In this document: positions 1-13,600 of the stretch, one piece after another
Position numbering within the stretch: the first letter of the stretch is position 1
How the letters are laid out: each line of letters begins with the position of its first letter
From: Psilocybe azurescens
Lineage: Eukaryota; Basidiomycota; Agaricomycetes; Agaricales; Agrocybaceae
DNA length: 64,000 bases
NCBI GenBank assembly: GCA_023853785.1
Contig: JAJIRX010000920.1
Location: 248,001 to 312,000 of the forward strand
Direction of reading: 5' to 3'
Notes under the pieces: generated by a model
The model's database searches: none
What the model saw: only the letters and a program-made list of their open reading frames with translations
What the model was told of the DNA's origin: nothing
Program-made: the position numbers and the translations under genes

Positions 1-1230
1 AGATTTTTTTCTCGATCGTGTCAAAATGCATGTGCATTATGCCGAATTATGCCTCGTTCATATGACAGAGCTTCCTGCATTGGAATCAAATTCGCCTCTC
101 TATCCATCCATGGGTATGTTCTCTACGCTCTAATACATTGAACTTCTTTTTTCTAATTGCATAAAAAATTGACACAGTGAATCGACACTGGCCTATCTTT
201 ACAAATTTCTTCCATCACTGCCCTCTGGCTAAACCAAATCCACAGCTCCTCCAAAATGCCCTCTATCTAACTCTCAGTCGCTGCCATACTATCCTCGGAG
301 TAAAAGGTCATTATAATGTAATATTTTCTCGGCAATATTTCAGCTACCTTGATTCCCTCAGCGCTGTATGTGTCTTCTTTTGCAAAAAATGAAATCTGAA
401 CACCTCGCCAGATTTGGGCTGATTCGGCGATTTCTCAACTTTACATTGATGAGATAGTCGCACTTGAACAACTCATCAAAGCGCAGCTTGGTCCATGTCC
501 TCAACACTCTCATATCTGCTTTCTTCTAGCTTCAATTGTAAAAGAGGATCGAGCGCTTTATTGGAACCTTGACGACCGTTTTGTGCGACAAATTTCGAGA
601 AGTCCAAGGTGTATAGCGCAGTTAGGATGCCATCTTAATTACCTAACATGTGGGCATCCTGTTATTTGTAAACACCTTCATAACACTCTACAAGATTGGA
701 TTAATTCAACCCAGCAACCAGCTGACACTCCCAGTGTTTATGCCAGTGCTGCATTGTTTGCTCTGCGCTATCTATCAACATGCAAATTCCCATACACTGT
801 CGACACAACTAGATCGGGGCGATCTTGTCATTATCGTCGAACTCGAATGAATAGTTCTGCGCAATCACTTTGGTACCGACGGTCCGTCAACACTACATAC
901 GAAATGCATTACGCCAACTATCACTTTCACACATTTGTCGAAGACGCTGGAAAGGGAGGTTTCGTGGACGCGGAATTCCATCCTATCCAATGGTATCGGT
1001 TCAATACGGGCAAGGCTTTTGATGCCTATTCCTGGGCCATTAGGATGCTTCCGCTACTCTTTCGCGAGTCGGATTACTCAGAAGAGTTGATCACCTATTC
1101 ACGCCACGCCAGAATCAGGCGCAAAAATAACTACCTCCACTTCATAGATGTTACTTTGGAGCAAGACGAGAGATCTGCCCGGACTGCGGTTAAAGCATAT
1201 ATTAGGAGAGCAGAGATTGGGTCGGCTTAA
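1..1230 (+). CDS. NACHT-family NTPase N1, 3' part (left edge cut by the window)
   Basis: Only the C-terminal part of a NACHT (STAND/NLR-like) protein is present. Exon 2 continues from outside the window to 113, intron 114-177, exon 3 178-365, intron 366-411, exon 4 412-1230. Phases agree (1 then 0) and every junction is GT-AG. The poly-T run at 4-10 has seven T, which keeps exon 2 in frame with the rest, as in N3 and unlike N2, N4 and N5. Exon 3 has the family motif HHCPLAKPNPQLLQ; exon 4 begins IWADSAISQLYIDEIVALEQ and is open for 272 codons. The C-terminal region has no WD40, ankyrin or TPR repeat that I can see and I do not recognise it. No inactivating change is visible. It resembles N4 most closely in exon 4 (both carry SDYS where the others have SGYS or SGHS). 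Confidence 0.8.
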
Positions 1231-2480
1231 TCACGCGATATAGTCATACGTGTAGCAGAGTTGCACAGTAAATATGTACTAGTTTACTAACTCAAATTGT
1301 TAGATTCCCCATGGATTCTACACCGCTGGGAATTCTGACAGCAGGATTTGAGTAAAATTTATAACGTCAACTGGACAGATGGAAACCATATGCTAGCGCA
1401 TGGATGAACCGTTTCCCAATCACCACCAACATCTGGATAGCTGTCTTCCTGCAGAGCGGCTTAGCGATAAACATAAAACCATGCATAGAATTATTAATGG
1501 ATAGTGGAATTTGACGGACCATATATATTATAATTATGCCATAAATTCTACGGAGGTCGGGAGTTCTCCCAAGCTTTGCCACCATAAGAGCGGAATGTAA
1601 TTGACGTTGTATTCCACACAGTCTGGTAGCCGGTTCGGCGTGAATAGAGATAAAGAATCAACAAACAGCTGTAGGTGATGCATATTGTGTTGGGCATCTC
1701 CGATAGTTCTCGACAGCTATTTATCTGCTTCTCAATTTTAATTTGTTTGCGACTGCGTCTCCTCAGTCATGATCACGAATTGCTTCCGTTGCTCACCTCT
1801 CAGCATGACAATATATATAGTGCATTAGAGGCATACTGGAAAGGTGTATAATGAGTGTTCGTCAGTTTGTCATCCTGGTTGAAAGTTGTGGACGACGAGA
1901 ATGACAACATACCATCACACGAGGAAGGGGTAATTGAAATATAGATAGATATGTCCTGTATAATTTTTTCCTTGTCGCTTGCAATAAGTACAATCCCGTT
2001 TCCCGAGTTCCGATACAGAATATTTACTTATCGACAAAGAAGGAATACATTGGTTGCCTCCTCCACCAGTTGTCACAATGTTGTAGGGTACAATGGAGTC
2101 TGGCATGATATTCTGCATGTTTTTACGTACTCTAACATCTCTAGAGTCAAATGTCTATGGGAATGTCTGCTATATTAGAGCAAGATAAAGATTACCAGAG
2201 GTGCTTAGAATCAGTTTATCTGCTGCTAAATCTTGCCGGTAGCAATGGTTTACCAGTAGAAATTACCCTTGACTTTGAATTCACAAATTCCTCCGATCGA
2301 TGAACATCCGGACACAGGTTTAACACAGGTGCTGAAGTGTGGGGCAGATGAAGACCATAGTGGAAAGAAGCAGAATAAGAATGTGTTCGTTAGAGACCGC
2401 TTACTTTGCTTCATATTATCTTTTAGTGTGCTCTTAAACGCTTCTGCTGCCTCCTCCGTATGACTTGTGGATAATCTTTG
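1231..2480 (+). other. Post-NACHT tract P1, decayed
   Basis: This tract follows the NACHT stop codon. Recognisable counterparts lie at 12,097-13,600 (unit 2), 30,140-30,535 (unit 4) and 50,268-50,535 (unit 5), so it belongs to the duplicated unit. There is no convincing open gene. Around 2,150-2,280 the + strand reads QDKDYQRCLESVYLLLNLAG, which has a diverged counterpart in unit 2 near 13,290 (SYQRCSRSVHLLLNVAGSDN). This suggests the remnant of a second coding unit or of distal exons rather than pure UTR. Confidence 0.5.
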
Positions 2481-2584
2481 ATGACGCGCCTCAAACGCGA
2501 TGCAAAATTTAAATCCCTCAAGCGAATCGCGACACCAACGCGATGTGTCATTTGGGCTCCGCTTTCGTTTACCTACATAATTAT

Positions 2585-3612
2585 GCTTCCGCCCCGAATA
2601 CCCCGTTGCCTATACCTCAACGAAGGTAACATTAAACTGAGTCATGCGTAAAATATATTTTGAGGAACTATGGCTTGGTGAGTGAGATACTAGGCTATTG
2701 CTTATATTTCATCTGACTGGACACTTTAACAGTCGCTTTTCCTTAGGCTCGTCCCCATCCGGCTTTGCGACACGTGCTATCACTAAAGTGCACGTGGTTT
2801 GTGAGAGTGAACTCGACAACTCGCGTAGCCGGCTGGTCCATCTCGGGCCACTTTTGGCGGAGCCCGCCAAATCTTGTTGTGCTTACTTAGTGAAAAGCGT
2901 CTCGAAGGCAGAAAAAAGTGTTAAAAGTATATATATATAACATTATTTATATTGAATTTTAAGTCGATTTCAGTATATAACTTTTTTCAAAAATTTATGA
3001 TGGACTTAGTTGTTGTTGACAGGCCCGTGCGCGAGGAGCTCCATGTCAAACGTCAAAACCACGCCCATCGCCGAACGACAACCTTATTCGACATCAAAAG
3101 CATCTTCTCCCTCACTATCCTCACTCAGAGTCCCCATCCAAACTTGCTCATACAGTTACTCCAGCGTTGTCAGCACCATCTCAGACAGCACCTATAGCAC
3201 CTCGTACACGACGAACATGAGAAAAAGCCTCAATGGAGTTTGCACCAACACTGTATGATGACTTCTAGTCGTCATTTAGTAATACCCCAAAGTAGCTACA
3301 CCGCAGTACAGTCAATATTTACCAAGTTTTCGAAAAAAATTCACCCTTTTAGAAATTATTTCATTCGATCCAAAATGCAAAAAAATGGTATTATGTATAC
3401 CCGATTTGAGCACTTTTTTTTGAGGTGTGGCCACCTTTTTTGACGAAGTCGACACATCAAGATTGGGGGGAAATGGCCATCACCCAAAATGAGCCCGAGA
3501 CGGCCCAGTCCGCTCGCGAGCTCGCTCCTTGCTTGATCATGTGCTCCTGTGATGCTATGTGACTAGAGCTCGCGAGTGTGACTGGCTGGCGAGTCTAGCT
3601 TTTCCTATGTCG
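2585..3612. other. About 1 kb insertion present only in unit 1
   Basis: Units 2 and 3 run almost directly from a ctaattatactc motif to cacggtcacgtgg. Unit 1 carries about 1 kb between the two. I see no transposase, LTR or clear target duplication. Near 3,500-3,590 there are short repeats of ctcgcgag. Around 3,040-3,240 a Ser/Thr-rich frame of about 80 codons is open, with no family I recognise. It is most likely a relic of an unidentified mobile element or an ancestral segment lost from the other units. Confidence 0.4.
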
Positions 3613-3614
3613 CC

Positions 3615-6520
3615 GGCCGACAGGCACGGTCACGTGGTGTTCAATTTGCACGTTTCCCAGAAAGCTTGCGGTTTTCAACTGTTCTTTCTTTGTGCTCTTC
3701 CCTGTTCCCTCTTTGCTAATCCCTCGCAAAGGTCTTTGGTGACTTGATTGACGGCGATGACGAGGGATATTCCGTGTGCTTCCAGTGGCTCTGGGTCTGT
3801 GTGGAAGCAGGAGTCGGTTAGTGGGGTGGACGGCAAGTATTCTTGGACGCAGTTAGAGGAGTGGATTGCCAAGGTGCGTAAGGGTGTTGGTGTAGGCGCT
3901 GGTGCTGACTTGACTTGATTTGTATGGGTGGATAGAATTACGATTCTTATTATCAGTAGACGAGCACACCGCCGCCAACAGTTAGCTGACTACATGAGTC
4001 TTTTACGGCCTATTGAGGCGGTTCTGAATTGACGAGACCACAACTCATGAACGTCACCATCAAGATTTACATGACTGCGAACTCGTTCTATACAACAAAC
4101 CATATATTTGGAAACCACCACATGTTACTTACCCTCGACCATGCTCTCAACAAGAACAAGAACAAGAGCATGAATTTGTGCGACAACTCACGAAGACGAA
4201 GACGACAATGCGCAGTTCGATCCCATTGCTTTCCAAGCCTCCCGCACCCTTTTCCTCCCCCGCATGATCAGAAAGCATCCAACCGCCAGCAGCGAGACCC
4301 CCATGCACCTACCTGCTTCCCTAATCGTCATCAACAACGACAACGCCGCACGCCAACTCCACCACGCGCATCCCCTCCATCTGGCTTATCACCGCCACAC
4401 CCTCCGCGATGGGCCTCTCCGCTTCAGAGACGTCGTCGTCGTCGTCCGCTTCCGCGCCGTTTGCGCAGGAGCTGGAGGCGTCGTGGAATGTGATCGCTCC
4501 CGCACCGCCTTGCCTGTGCCTGCGCCTTTGCCTGTACATGGATACTCGCCGTCGTTGATTTCTCCTAAGATCAAGGCGCTCGTGAGCGCGGGTGTCGATG
4601 AGAAAGCGTAACGGGAGCTCGGCCCCGAAAAATCAAAGCTCAGCATCCTTGGGATGGGATGGGGCTCGGATCCACGCGCGACTGCAAGTCCGAGGAGCGC
4701 GCAAAGGATCCATCCGATGTCGAGTGCCGCGTCGGGTTGTCCTGGTCCGCTCACATTAAGGACGCGTCGTGCACGTATGCGTATGCGGTGGGCGGGAAAG
4801 ACGGCTTTGAGATCTACGTGGACCCAAACCATGTGGACCTGGATATCGGCGAGATTTTGCTGGTGAAGACGTTGAGGGTGGCGCTGGATGGGGTTGTGTG
4901 AGGTGCGGGTGGGAGAGGGGCGATGGGAGAGGTTACGAATGTGATGAGGGTGGATAGGAAGGATGGGTATTACGAATGTGATGAGGGTGGACAGGAAGGG
5001 TGGGTATTTGAAGGAGTGGTAGGGAAAGGAGGGGTTAGGGCAGGTGAAAGGGAAGACGGAGGAGAAAGAGAATTGGCGGAAGAAGATTGGGAGAGGGAAG
5101 AAGGATAACAAGATAAGTCATAAACGTAAGTCGCTTTCACCGTTTTCTTGATCTTGCATGTAATTTAAACATGTCTTCGTTTCGTTTAACAGTCAATGAA
5201 TATATACACGATCCTCATCCACGTTCAAAGAGTGCGTCTTTTTTCTTTCTTTTCTTCGTGTCTTTTCCCTGTTATCGTCTTATTCGTGTCCTCTCGGACA
5301 TCGTGTATGCGTGCTCACATACACTCCAGTCTTCACAGCCCCAGACCCATTCTTCTCCAAGCCTCAAGACCAAGCCCAAGGCTCGTAATCCCGCATGCGC
5401 CCATGTCCACCACGCCGGCCTCCGCATTCAATTCCTCTTTCGCACTTACCTCCACCGTCCACTTGAACGCACACCTAGTTCTAGTCCTAGCGCTATCGCC
5501 ACGGCCATGTTCATGCGACCCACAGCACCATCCAAGATCGCGCCAATGGCCACCGAGGAAGATGAAGGGAATATGGAGGCTGGGCGAAGATTGGTAATTT
5601 TGCAACCGGAACGCGCGGGCTCAGTGGCGACCATGATTTCCGCTTACTCCTCTAATGGAACGCGTTCGAGGTCGGGCACGCTGAACTTGATTGGAGGCAG
5701 CATGCTCGTGTCGCCTGGGGCCTTTGGCTGTGGCGCAAATGTCAACGCACGGGGACAGGGGCAGGGATCAAGAGTGTACGGTGGCTGGCTAGGATGGGGA
5801 GTTGGCCGCGGTTGCATGTATGCCTGTTCCTGTTCACGACGATGGCGGTGATGTGGCAGGGGACAAAGGAGAGAAGGAGAAAGAGAAGAAGAAAAAGCAA
5901 AAAGGGGAAGGAGAAAGACGACGGCAGGAAGAAGGATGGCAAAAGAGAGAAAGAGGCGGAGAAAGAGAATGCAAAAGCGTAGCCGATGGGCGCGTTGACG
6001 CGGAAGGCCGGATGCCGGATGACTGGGATGATGTCATTGCGGGGTATGAGAACGGGTGTGCTCAGGGGATGTGGGCCCCGAGGAGATGGCGGGTGGTACC
6101 GCGGACGAGTTTGGGTTCAAGGCAAAGAAGCGCGTCGTAAAGGTCCCTGGTGACTCGACCGACGACGACAGGAAGGGATACTGCCTGTGCTGCCAGCGAC
6201 TTCGTATCTGTATGGAAGCCGCCCGCTCTCGGAGCAGATACTGGGTAGGAGCAGGCCCATTATGATCTCGTTGGAAATCCATCGAATATATACACGATCG
6301 TCACCTACTTCGAACAGTGCGCCGCCTTTCTTTCTATCCTTTCTATCATTTGATTTCTTCTACATCATCCGCCTTCTCTTCCCCCCTTTCTTTGTTTACA
6401 ATCTTGATGTTTATACTGATATTCAACTTCACCTCGTCTTGTTTGTAGGTCGTCGTAATTGCGTAATAACGTTCTCAACCTATTTATGCAGCCCCGGAAT
6501 CATTCACTAAACGACAGCAC
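3615..6520 (+). pseudogene. Module B copy 1: decayed multi-exon hypothetical gene
   Basis: I do not recognise the family. The tract begins near a conserved cacggtcacgtgg and the motif for SWTQLEE (near 3,845), and has an intron ending in gtgggtggatag about 3,935. The best-kept block is 4,659-4,901: KSEERAKDPSDV, then YAYAVGGKDGFEIYVDPNHV, then VALDG. Around 5,870-5,980 comes a Lys/Glu-rich tract, then PDDWDDVIAGYENG at about 6,010-6,060 and the stretch that in other copies reads KARARPLSEQ. The same blocks recur in the same order in B2, B3b and B5, which is why I join them. Stops and frame changes between the blocks prevent one continuous product, so I call it a pseudogene. The opposite-strand open stretches here are by-products of high-GC codon composition. 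Confidence 0.5.
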
Positions 6521-6529
6521 AAAGCTCAC

Positions 6530-8960
6530 TATCCCAATCCTCCGCGCTCTTCTTATACAGGCTCGGAGTGTCCCTTTCTCTGATACAATCTGGATCCCCT
6601 CACCACACCAGTCTTTTTCATCTAGGATTGTTGGTACAGTGATCTTTCACGAGATTATTGTGACCGAGGGTGTCATCATGACACGGCTAACATGGGTTTA
6701 TTATCATTGAAATTGAAGATTTGGTGGGTGAGATGAAGGCTTTATACCCATATGGGATGTCTTCGGTACGCTTTATTATGGTTTGAGGGCATGAGTAGGC
6801 GTTAAGAAGGTAAGAACTAACTGTGAGGGTCGATATGAAGATGAATAGATTTGTCTTGTATTTCTTGAGCCATTAATTGGGTGATGTTATCAGAAGCTCT
6901 TCTCTGAAAATGTCGTGCCGAGTTCCTACTAGGATCGTAAATTATTCGCACCGTCATTCAAGTAACTAGACGCGCTATCTGAGAATGTTTATATTCTGAA
7001 AGATTATAGCCATTCCAAGTCCCGATGCAGAATGCCCCTGACTGACCTTGAATCTGAGTTTGAGTCGCCGCCCACTCAGCTGATTCGGTGTGCTATGATC
7101 AACCACATCTTCTCCCATGCTTATACTGCTATAGGGACGTTATAATCAGTACATACCAGGTTGCGAACTCGTCTGCGTTGGGTCTCACCAAATTTTCCAG
7201 CGTAGCACCATTGACAGAGCTTCGTGGTGCGTATTTCTTGTACGATAGCTACCTAATACGCTATAGACAGCTTTTCATACAGCCCAAGTGCGTAATGTCG
7301 CACTCCTGTCTAACTCATAAATTCTCTCTCCGTATGACACCACCACCAACCCCGACCCTTCCCCTGCACCGGCATATGCTGCAACACGCAGAGCCGTCAC
7401 AACTGCTACTAAAATGTACAGACGCGGCTTTTACAATTAGGAGCGTGTCGGGTCAACACAAAAGGCGCGCATCTCACCGTTATGTGGCCATTTTGTATCC
7501 AGACCTCCCACAGGGCTCAGTCTGTCCTTTATGCTCCGGGACAGGAGGAAATGAGACGAAAATAGACTGGGATTTTGGAGGAGAGAAAACGTTAAGGTGG
7601 GTATGCATTTTTTCGAGGTGTTGTCACCGCCATCTGATAATAAACAGAAGCCAATCCACCCATGGAAGAACGACAACCTCTGTCCTCTGGTGGTCGTCAT
7701 CGTCGACAGTGAGTACGTGTCTTGATTATCTGGCACTATGCCGACTCCTCCCCCTTCCCGATGCCATATACCCCGGATGAGAATGCTCGCAGCGCCTCTG
7801 ATTCGATTCGCTTGGTATGTTCCTGGATGTGTGGGAGGTTTGGTTCGAGGCTATTGGAAATGAGTGCGAGTAGCATAATGGCGGCATCACGCATCTCTGC
7901 AAACCGACGCCACGACCGACTTATCTACGAGCTGCAAGAACTCGTGCCCAGCTATCTTTTTATCCTTATTTGCCTATACGCTTATCCGTACGTTTCATCT
8001 CAAGAACCGTTGGTTGAGCCGGCCAGCAGCACACCAGCGGATTGACATTCTTTATGCTTATAGGGACCCGCTGCTCAATGTACGACCCAGGCCCCTGAGA
8101 CTCTCGAAGCTCTTCCTCAACAATTTCGTCTAGCGCTGAGATTTACTGCATACTTGCATGTCTCAGCACCCTCCCCCTCTCGTTCTAGCGCATCGCATGC
8201 ACCAGCGAAGTCAGCGGCAGCGTTTCTTCCACGCCGACTGCGATGAATACGAGCCTGTGGGCAGTTGTCGACTCGCTCAAATCCTGTGTATGCGTAGCGT
8301 TCATGGCACAGCCAGAAGTTCAGATGACCTCTAGTTATCTTTTTTTCTACTGCACGGCATGAATGGACATCTTGACCAGATACCAGAAACGCGGAGGTGT
8401 TGAACGCTGCACGCGGTAATCAGTCTCTCCCGAGGAATAATGGGCCGTCCGACATGAAATCATTACTTGTTGCTATTCTGCTCGACATCTCATCTCGGGT
8501 ATCGTTCCGACGTCATACAGCATACAGCGCAAACAACGCGTCTATCGCAGGATTCTTTTCCCGCATTACGCTGGCATCTTTCGGGGTACGTTTTGGCCGA
8601 TATTCGGCACTTTTCAGGATCCTAACAATGTTTTTCAATCTTCAGCATCTCAGTGATCATCTCCCTCGTCGTTTTGATCAATGTGCGAGCCACAGAGATA
8701 TTGGATCCGGACGTCGGAGTGACGTAAGTTACACACCAAACTAACGTTTCCACCCGAGCGGTTAGAAAACCATTGGACACGTTCGATATTGATGTTGCTC
8801 GGATGTCCTCTCGTCTTATTTAAACTAGTCGCTATTCTCAGCTTCGACATCGACTGCGACTCTTTAATGGTACATAGCCAAGACTACCGCCTCTCACGCC
8901 ATGTTTTTGTCGACTGCACTGTACGGAATGGACGGGGACTACGTTAGAAGTGATTTCAGG
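6530..8960 (+). pseudogene. Module C copy 1: decayed gene with hydrophobic segments
   Basis: The leading part (6,530-7,080, with the tttatta and cacgagattattgtgaccg motifs) recurs at 24,250-24,600 and 44,660-45,230. The coding remnant recurs at 25,600-26,960 and 45,480-47,120. A plausible first exon starts at 7,662 (MEERQPLSSGGRHRR) and ends at a gtgagt donor at 7,709. Later pieces include DENARSASDSIRL near 7,780 and a hydrophobic stretch SLFILICLYAY-like near 7,950. A further segment near 8,560-8,640 has the family pattern FFSRxTLASxxVRFxxYxAL. Repeated short hydrophobic segments suggest a membrane protein, but I cannot name it. Frame breaks occur between all these pieces. Confidence 0.45.
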
Positions 8961-9240
8961 AGCAATCCGTAGGTTGACAAAGACGAGAATGAAGACCTAT
9001 CTCCCGAGCGGTGCACGAACGGATGACAAGGACGACGGGGAAGGACGAGAAAAGACCAAAGGATAGATAAAGCAGGAGAAAAAGGACACCATGGTCACGC
9101 CAATCAAATTAAACACATGTGCTGCGTGATTTTCTTCTCTTGTACGCAATATGACCTCGGTTTTCGCTATTCGGCATTGGCCACGCAGAGACAGGGAGGA
9201 AGTATTCATAAGCCTTCGACGACCCCAGCACAAAAAACCC

Positions 9241-9491
9241 GAGATGCGAAATAGTTTGAGCTAAAATCATTTGAGCTGGCACTGCATAAATGACATGGGT
9301 TCAGATTTAGTTCGCTTTCGTTAAAACGTGATGTGTGGATCACCCGACAAATAGCGGTATATTTGTACCTGCATGGCGGTGCTGGCTAAATTCTGACAGC
9401 CACGAGCGCAACGGCGTTCCATCAGTGTTGTCCTTTCCCAGAGCCCCCACTGACACCGGCTGCTCATCGTCAGACATTCCGCTCCCGCACA
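9241..9491 (+). promoter_or_regulatory. Conserved upstream block of NACHT N2
   Basis: About 240 bases immediately 5' of the N2 start are conserved in front of N3, N4 and N5. They open with a short direct repeat (tttgagctaaaatcatttgagc) and contain gcataaatgacatgggttcag and tgcatggcggtgctg. Reading frames through the block are not shared between copies, so it is not coding; promoter plus 5' leader is the likeliest role. Confidence 0.5.
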
Positions 9492-12096
9492 ATGTCGATG
9501 TTCAATCGAGCGACCGACTTCTCTATCCACAACAGTACATTCAATACTCACCAACATCAGAGTTCGAAAGGTACGATAGTGAATTCTACAGAATGATATA
9601 TACGTCGTGCTGATGCAGGGATCGACAATAGGTGGATTTGAGCGGCTGCAGGAATACGTCGCTTATGGAGCATTTCACGACTCGGGCGAGCGATTCGATC
9701 CTCCAAAATGTCATCCCAACACACGAGTCGCGATTATCAACAGGATCATGGACTGGATCAATGGACTCAACGAAGATACCAGAGAGGCTCTCATTATGTG
9801 GCTGTCCGGAGCACCTGGTGCAGGGAAATCGGCCATTGCGCAGACCATAGCGGAGATTTTGCATGGCCAACAATTCTTTCTTGCCAGTTTTTTCTTCGCA
9901 AGAAACGATCCACAACGAGGAGTAGCCAAGTGGCTGGTCACAACCCTGGCGTATCAGCTCGCGGCCAAGCTTCCTCCGGTGTTCCGGGAACGTGTCGCCC
10001 TTACATTTGAACAAGACCCTCTGATTGTCACAAAATCTCGAGAGGCACAGTTCATGGCCCTCGTTCGAGAGCCCCTCCTTGAACTTCTTCATTCGGGATT
10101 TTCAACCAACGACCACATCGTGGTCATTATTGATGGTCTTGACGAGTGTGACGATCCAAAAGTTCAGGCGAGAATTATCGACCTCTCCTTCAGGCTTCTG
10201 GATAGTCGGGACTTACCTCTGAAAATCCTCGTAGCAAGTCGCCCAGAAGTTGATATCTCGTCATCTTTTGATAGAAAACCTTTCTCTATGCTGGCAAGAA
10301 TCCCATTGGATGACGACTATCAATCCGAAGAGGATATTCGACATTTCCTGGCAGATAAATTTAACGAGATCAAAACTCAACATCCCCTTCGCTCTTACAT
10401 CCCGATTGACTGGCCTGATGAAGATTCACTCGATACACTCGTACAAAAGTCTTCCGGGCAGTTTATCTATTCATCGACTGTGGTGAAGTATACCACATCC
10501 GCACGTCATCGACCAACGCATCGCCTTGAAATCGTTCTTGGTATACAATTGCCAAAGGCGGGTGATAGTCCGTTCGCAGAGCTGGATGCACTGTACCGGC
10601 ACATTCTGATGGGGGTTGAAGATGTGGATCTAATATTGCAGATTATTGGCTTCATCATTCTTCACCCTCCGAATTATGTCAATTCAGTGGCATTTATAGA
10701 AGCCTTCCTTTCTCTTGCTCCTGGAGATGTTCAACTTCTAATGCATAGCCTCGGCTCCCTTATCTCGGTTGAAAACCATCCTTATTATCCCAATGATCCA
10801 GAGATGTTAACAATTCGCATATTACATGCATCATTGAAAGATTATCTACTTGACCAGTCACGATCCGAAGATTTTTTCTTGACCGTCTCAAAATGCACAC
10901 GCGGTATGCCGAGATATGTCTTGCTCATATGATAGAGCTTCCTTCATTGGAATCCAATTCTCCTCTCCAACCGCTCCCCGGTACGACCCCCTGTACTCTT
11001 ATTTATTTGAGCTTCTATGTTCTAACTGCATAATAAATAGACTCAGACAGATGCCGGCTCATCTTTATGCATTTCTTCCATCATTGCCCTCTTGCTAAAC
11101 CAAATCCACAGCTCCTCCAAAATGCTCTCCATCTAACTCTCAGTCACTGCCATACTATCCTCGGACTAAAAGGTTGTTATGATATATTATTTTGTGAGCA
11201 ATATCTCAACTACCTAGATTCTTTCAGTACTGTATGTGTCTTCTTTTGCAAAACAATGAAATCTGACCACCTCTCCAGATTTGGGCTGATTCGACCATTT
11301 CTCAACTTTACACTGATGAAATAGTTGCACTTGAACAAGTCATCGCAGCTCAGCTTGGTCCATGTCCTCAATACTCTCACATCTGCTTCCTTCTGACCTC
11401 AACTATGGCTGACGGTCCACGGGCTTATTCGGATCCTTACCGCATTGTTATGGGACAGAATTTGGGATATCCAAGATGTACAGCGCGGTTAATATGCGCT
11501 CTTAATAACATAATGTTTAGGCATCCTGATCTTCGTAAACGCCTTCATAACACTCTACAAGAGTGGATTATCTCATCCCAGCAACCAGCCGACACCCCCA
11601 GTGTTTATGCCAGTGCTGCATGTTTTTCTCTGCGCTATATATCAACATATGAATTCCTATACACTGTCGAGACAACTAGATTCGGATGATCTTGTCATTA
11701 CCATCGGACTCGAATGAATAGTCCTGCGCAATCACATTGGTATCGGCGGTCCTTCAACACTGTACGCAAAATGTATCACACCAACCGTCGCTTTCGCAAT
11801 TTTGTTGAAACACTGGAAAGGGAGCCTTTGTGGACGCGGAATTTCATCGCATGCAATGGTATCCGTTCAATACGGCCGAGAGTTTTCATGCCTATTTCTG
11901 GGCCATTCGGATCCTTCCGCTACTCCTTGACAAATCAGGTTACTCAAAACAGTTGATTGCTTATGCACACCTCCCCCGAATCATGCGCAATAATGACTAC
12001 CTCAACTTCATATATTCATCATGGGAGGATGAACGGAGATCTGCGCAGGCTGCAGTTAAAGCATATCTTAGGAGAGTAGAGGGTGAACAAACTTGA
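9492..12096 (+). pseudogene. NACHT-family NTPase N2, disabled
   Basis: Exon 1 is 9492-9570 (MSMFNRATDFSIHN start), exon 2 9632-10980, exon 3 11041-11231 and exon 4 11279-12096, with GT-AG junctions and phases 1, 1, 0. Exon 2 carries Walker A GAPGAGKSAIAQ (about residue 85) and Walker B HIVVIIDGLDECDDP (about residue 190-205), the STAND/NACHT signature. Three lesions are seen. The poly-T run at 10,872 has six T instead of seven, so exon 2 shifts frame and stops at 10,932. In exon 4 a CGA Arg codon of the paralogues is TGA at 11,687. About 130 bases later one base is missing (KGAFVDAEF block, about 11,820), after which the frame resumes to 12,096. If the first two codons of damage are real, only a NACHT-only protein of about 460 residues can be made. 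Confidence 0.8.
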
Positions 12097-13600
12097 TCAC
12101 ATGGCAAATAATATATACTCATATGTGTAGCAGAGTTGCACAATATGTACTGCTTTACTAACTTGAACCATTAGGTTCCTCACGGATTCCACACTGCAGG
12201 GAATTCTTAAAACAAAGTTTGAGCAACATTTATAATATCAACTGGACAGATGGAAGCCCTATGCTTGTACATGGATGAATCTCTTCCCAATCATCACCAA
12301 CGTCTGGATAGATGTCTTCCTACAGAGCGGCTTAGCTATAAAAAACGAAATCATATGTAAAATTATCGATGAATAACGGTTTAACGGACGGTATATATTG
12401 GAATCAGATAGACCCCACGTATAAAATACGTATATCAAGTTCTCAAGACGAATGGAATTGTCTTGAATTTATGGTGCTGTAGATATTACGGAGGTCGGGA
12501 GCTCTCCCAAGCTTTGCCACTGTGTGAGCGCAATGTCATTGATGTTGTATTCTACGCAGCCTGGCACCCATTTTGGCACAAATAAATACAAAGGAGCGAC
12601 AAAGGGCTTTGGGTATGCATGTTGTGTCGGACATCACCGATGATTCTCCAGATTTATTTATCTTCTCAATTTCGTTTGCAACTGCGGCTCATCAGTAATA
12701 ATCATAAATGGCTTCCATTGCTCACCTCTCGGCATGACAATATACACAGTAGGTGACAGGAATGTTGGAAAGGTGCAGAATGAGCTTTCGTCTGTTGATC
12801 AACCTGGTTGAAACTTGTGACGGCAAGAATGAGGCCAAACCGTCATACAGGGCTCGGACAGGATGATTGAAAAATAGATGCACATGTCCTATGGGATTTT
12901 TTTTACTTGTCGCGTGCAATACTTAAGATCTGGTTCCCGGAGTTCCTATGTAGAATATTGAGTATCTACTACCTTGAAGCTCGTCCCAGTGAGTGAGCCT
13001 TCTTCAGAATCGTTCTCAAGAGTCGCTGCGCTGTTGTCCCGAAGCCAAGCGCTTGCCGCTAAGTACTTAGCAGAATCATCCACGGTCAGTCAGGAATCCA
13101 GTCGTTCGAAAGCTGTCAATGATGCTTCAAATATTCACTGGTTTGAGGAATATATTGGTCCTGTCCTCTAGCAGTTGCCACAATGCAGCAGGATTCAATG
13201 GAGTATGACATGATATTCTGGCCTTTTGCACATACTCTAACATCTGTTGAGTCGAACATCTGTGTGAATGCATGCTACACATGTATATTTGAGCAAGCTA
13301 AAAGTTATCAGAGGTGCTCAAGATCAGTTCATCTGTTGCTAAATGTCGCCGGTAGCGACAATTATCCATAGAAGTTCCCCTTGTGCTTGGTTTCCCGAAT
13401 CCTTCCTATCAATGAACACCTGAACACAGGGTTGACACAGATGATACGATACTTGAAGACTATATTGGAAAGACGACGAATAAATCAAAAATGTGTTCAT
13501 TAGAGATTGCTTGGTACTTTACTTACTTCATATTATCTTTTAGTGCGCTCTTAAAGTTTAAACGCTGCTGTTGCCTTCTCAATATGACACGTGAGCGGCC
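12097..13600 (+). other. Post-NACHT tract P2, decayed
   Basis: Counterpart of 1,231-2,480. Around 12,974-13,171 the + strand is open and reads SRVAALLSRSQALAAKYLAE, a stretch not obvious in unit 1. Near 13,290 it reads SYQRCSRSVHLLLNVAGSDN, matching unit 1. No complete gene is visible. Confidence 0.45.

Noticed and set aside
4389..5111. 240-codon - strand frame opposite module B1
   Set aside because: The conserved blocks shared among B copies read on the + strand. The - strand frame is not kept in B2, B4 or B5.
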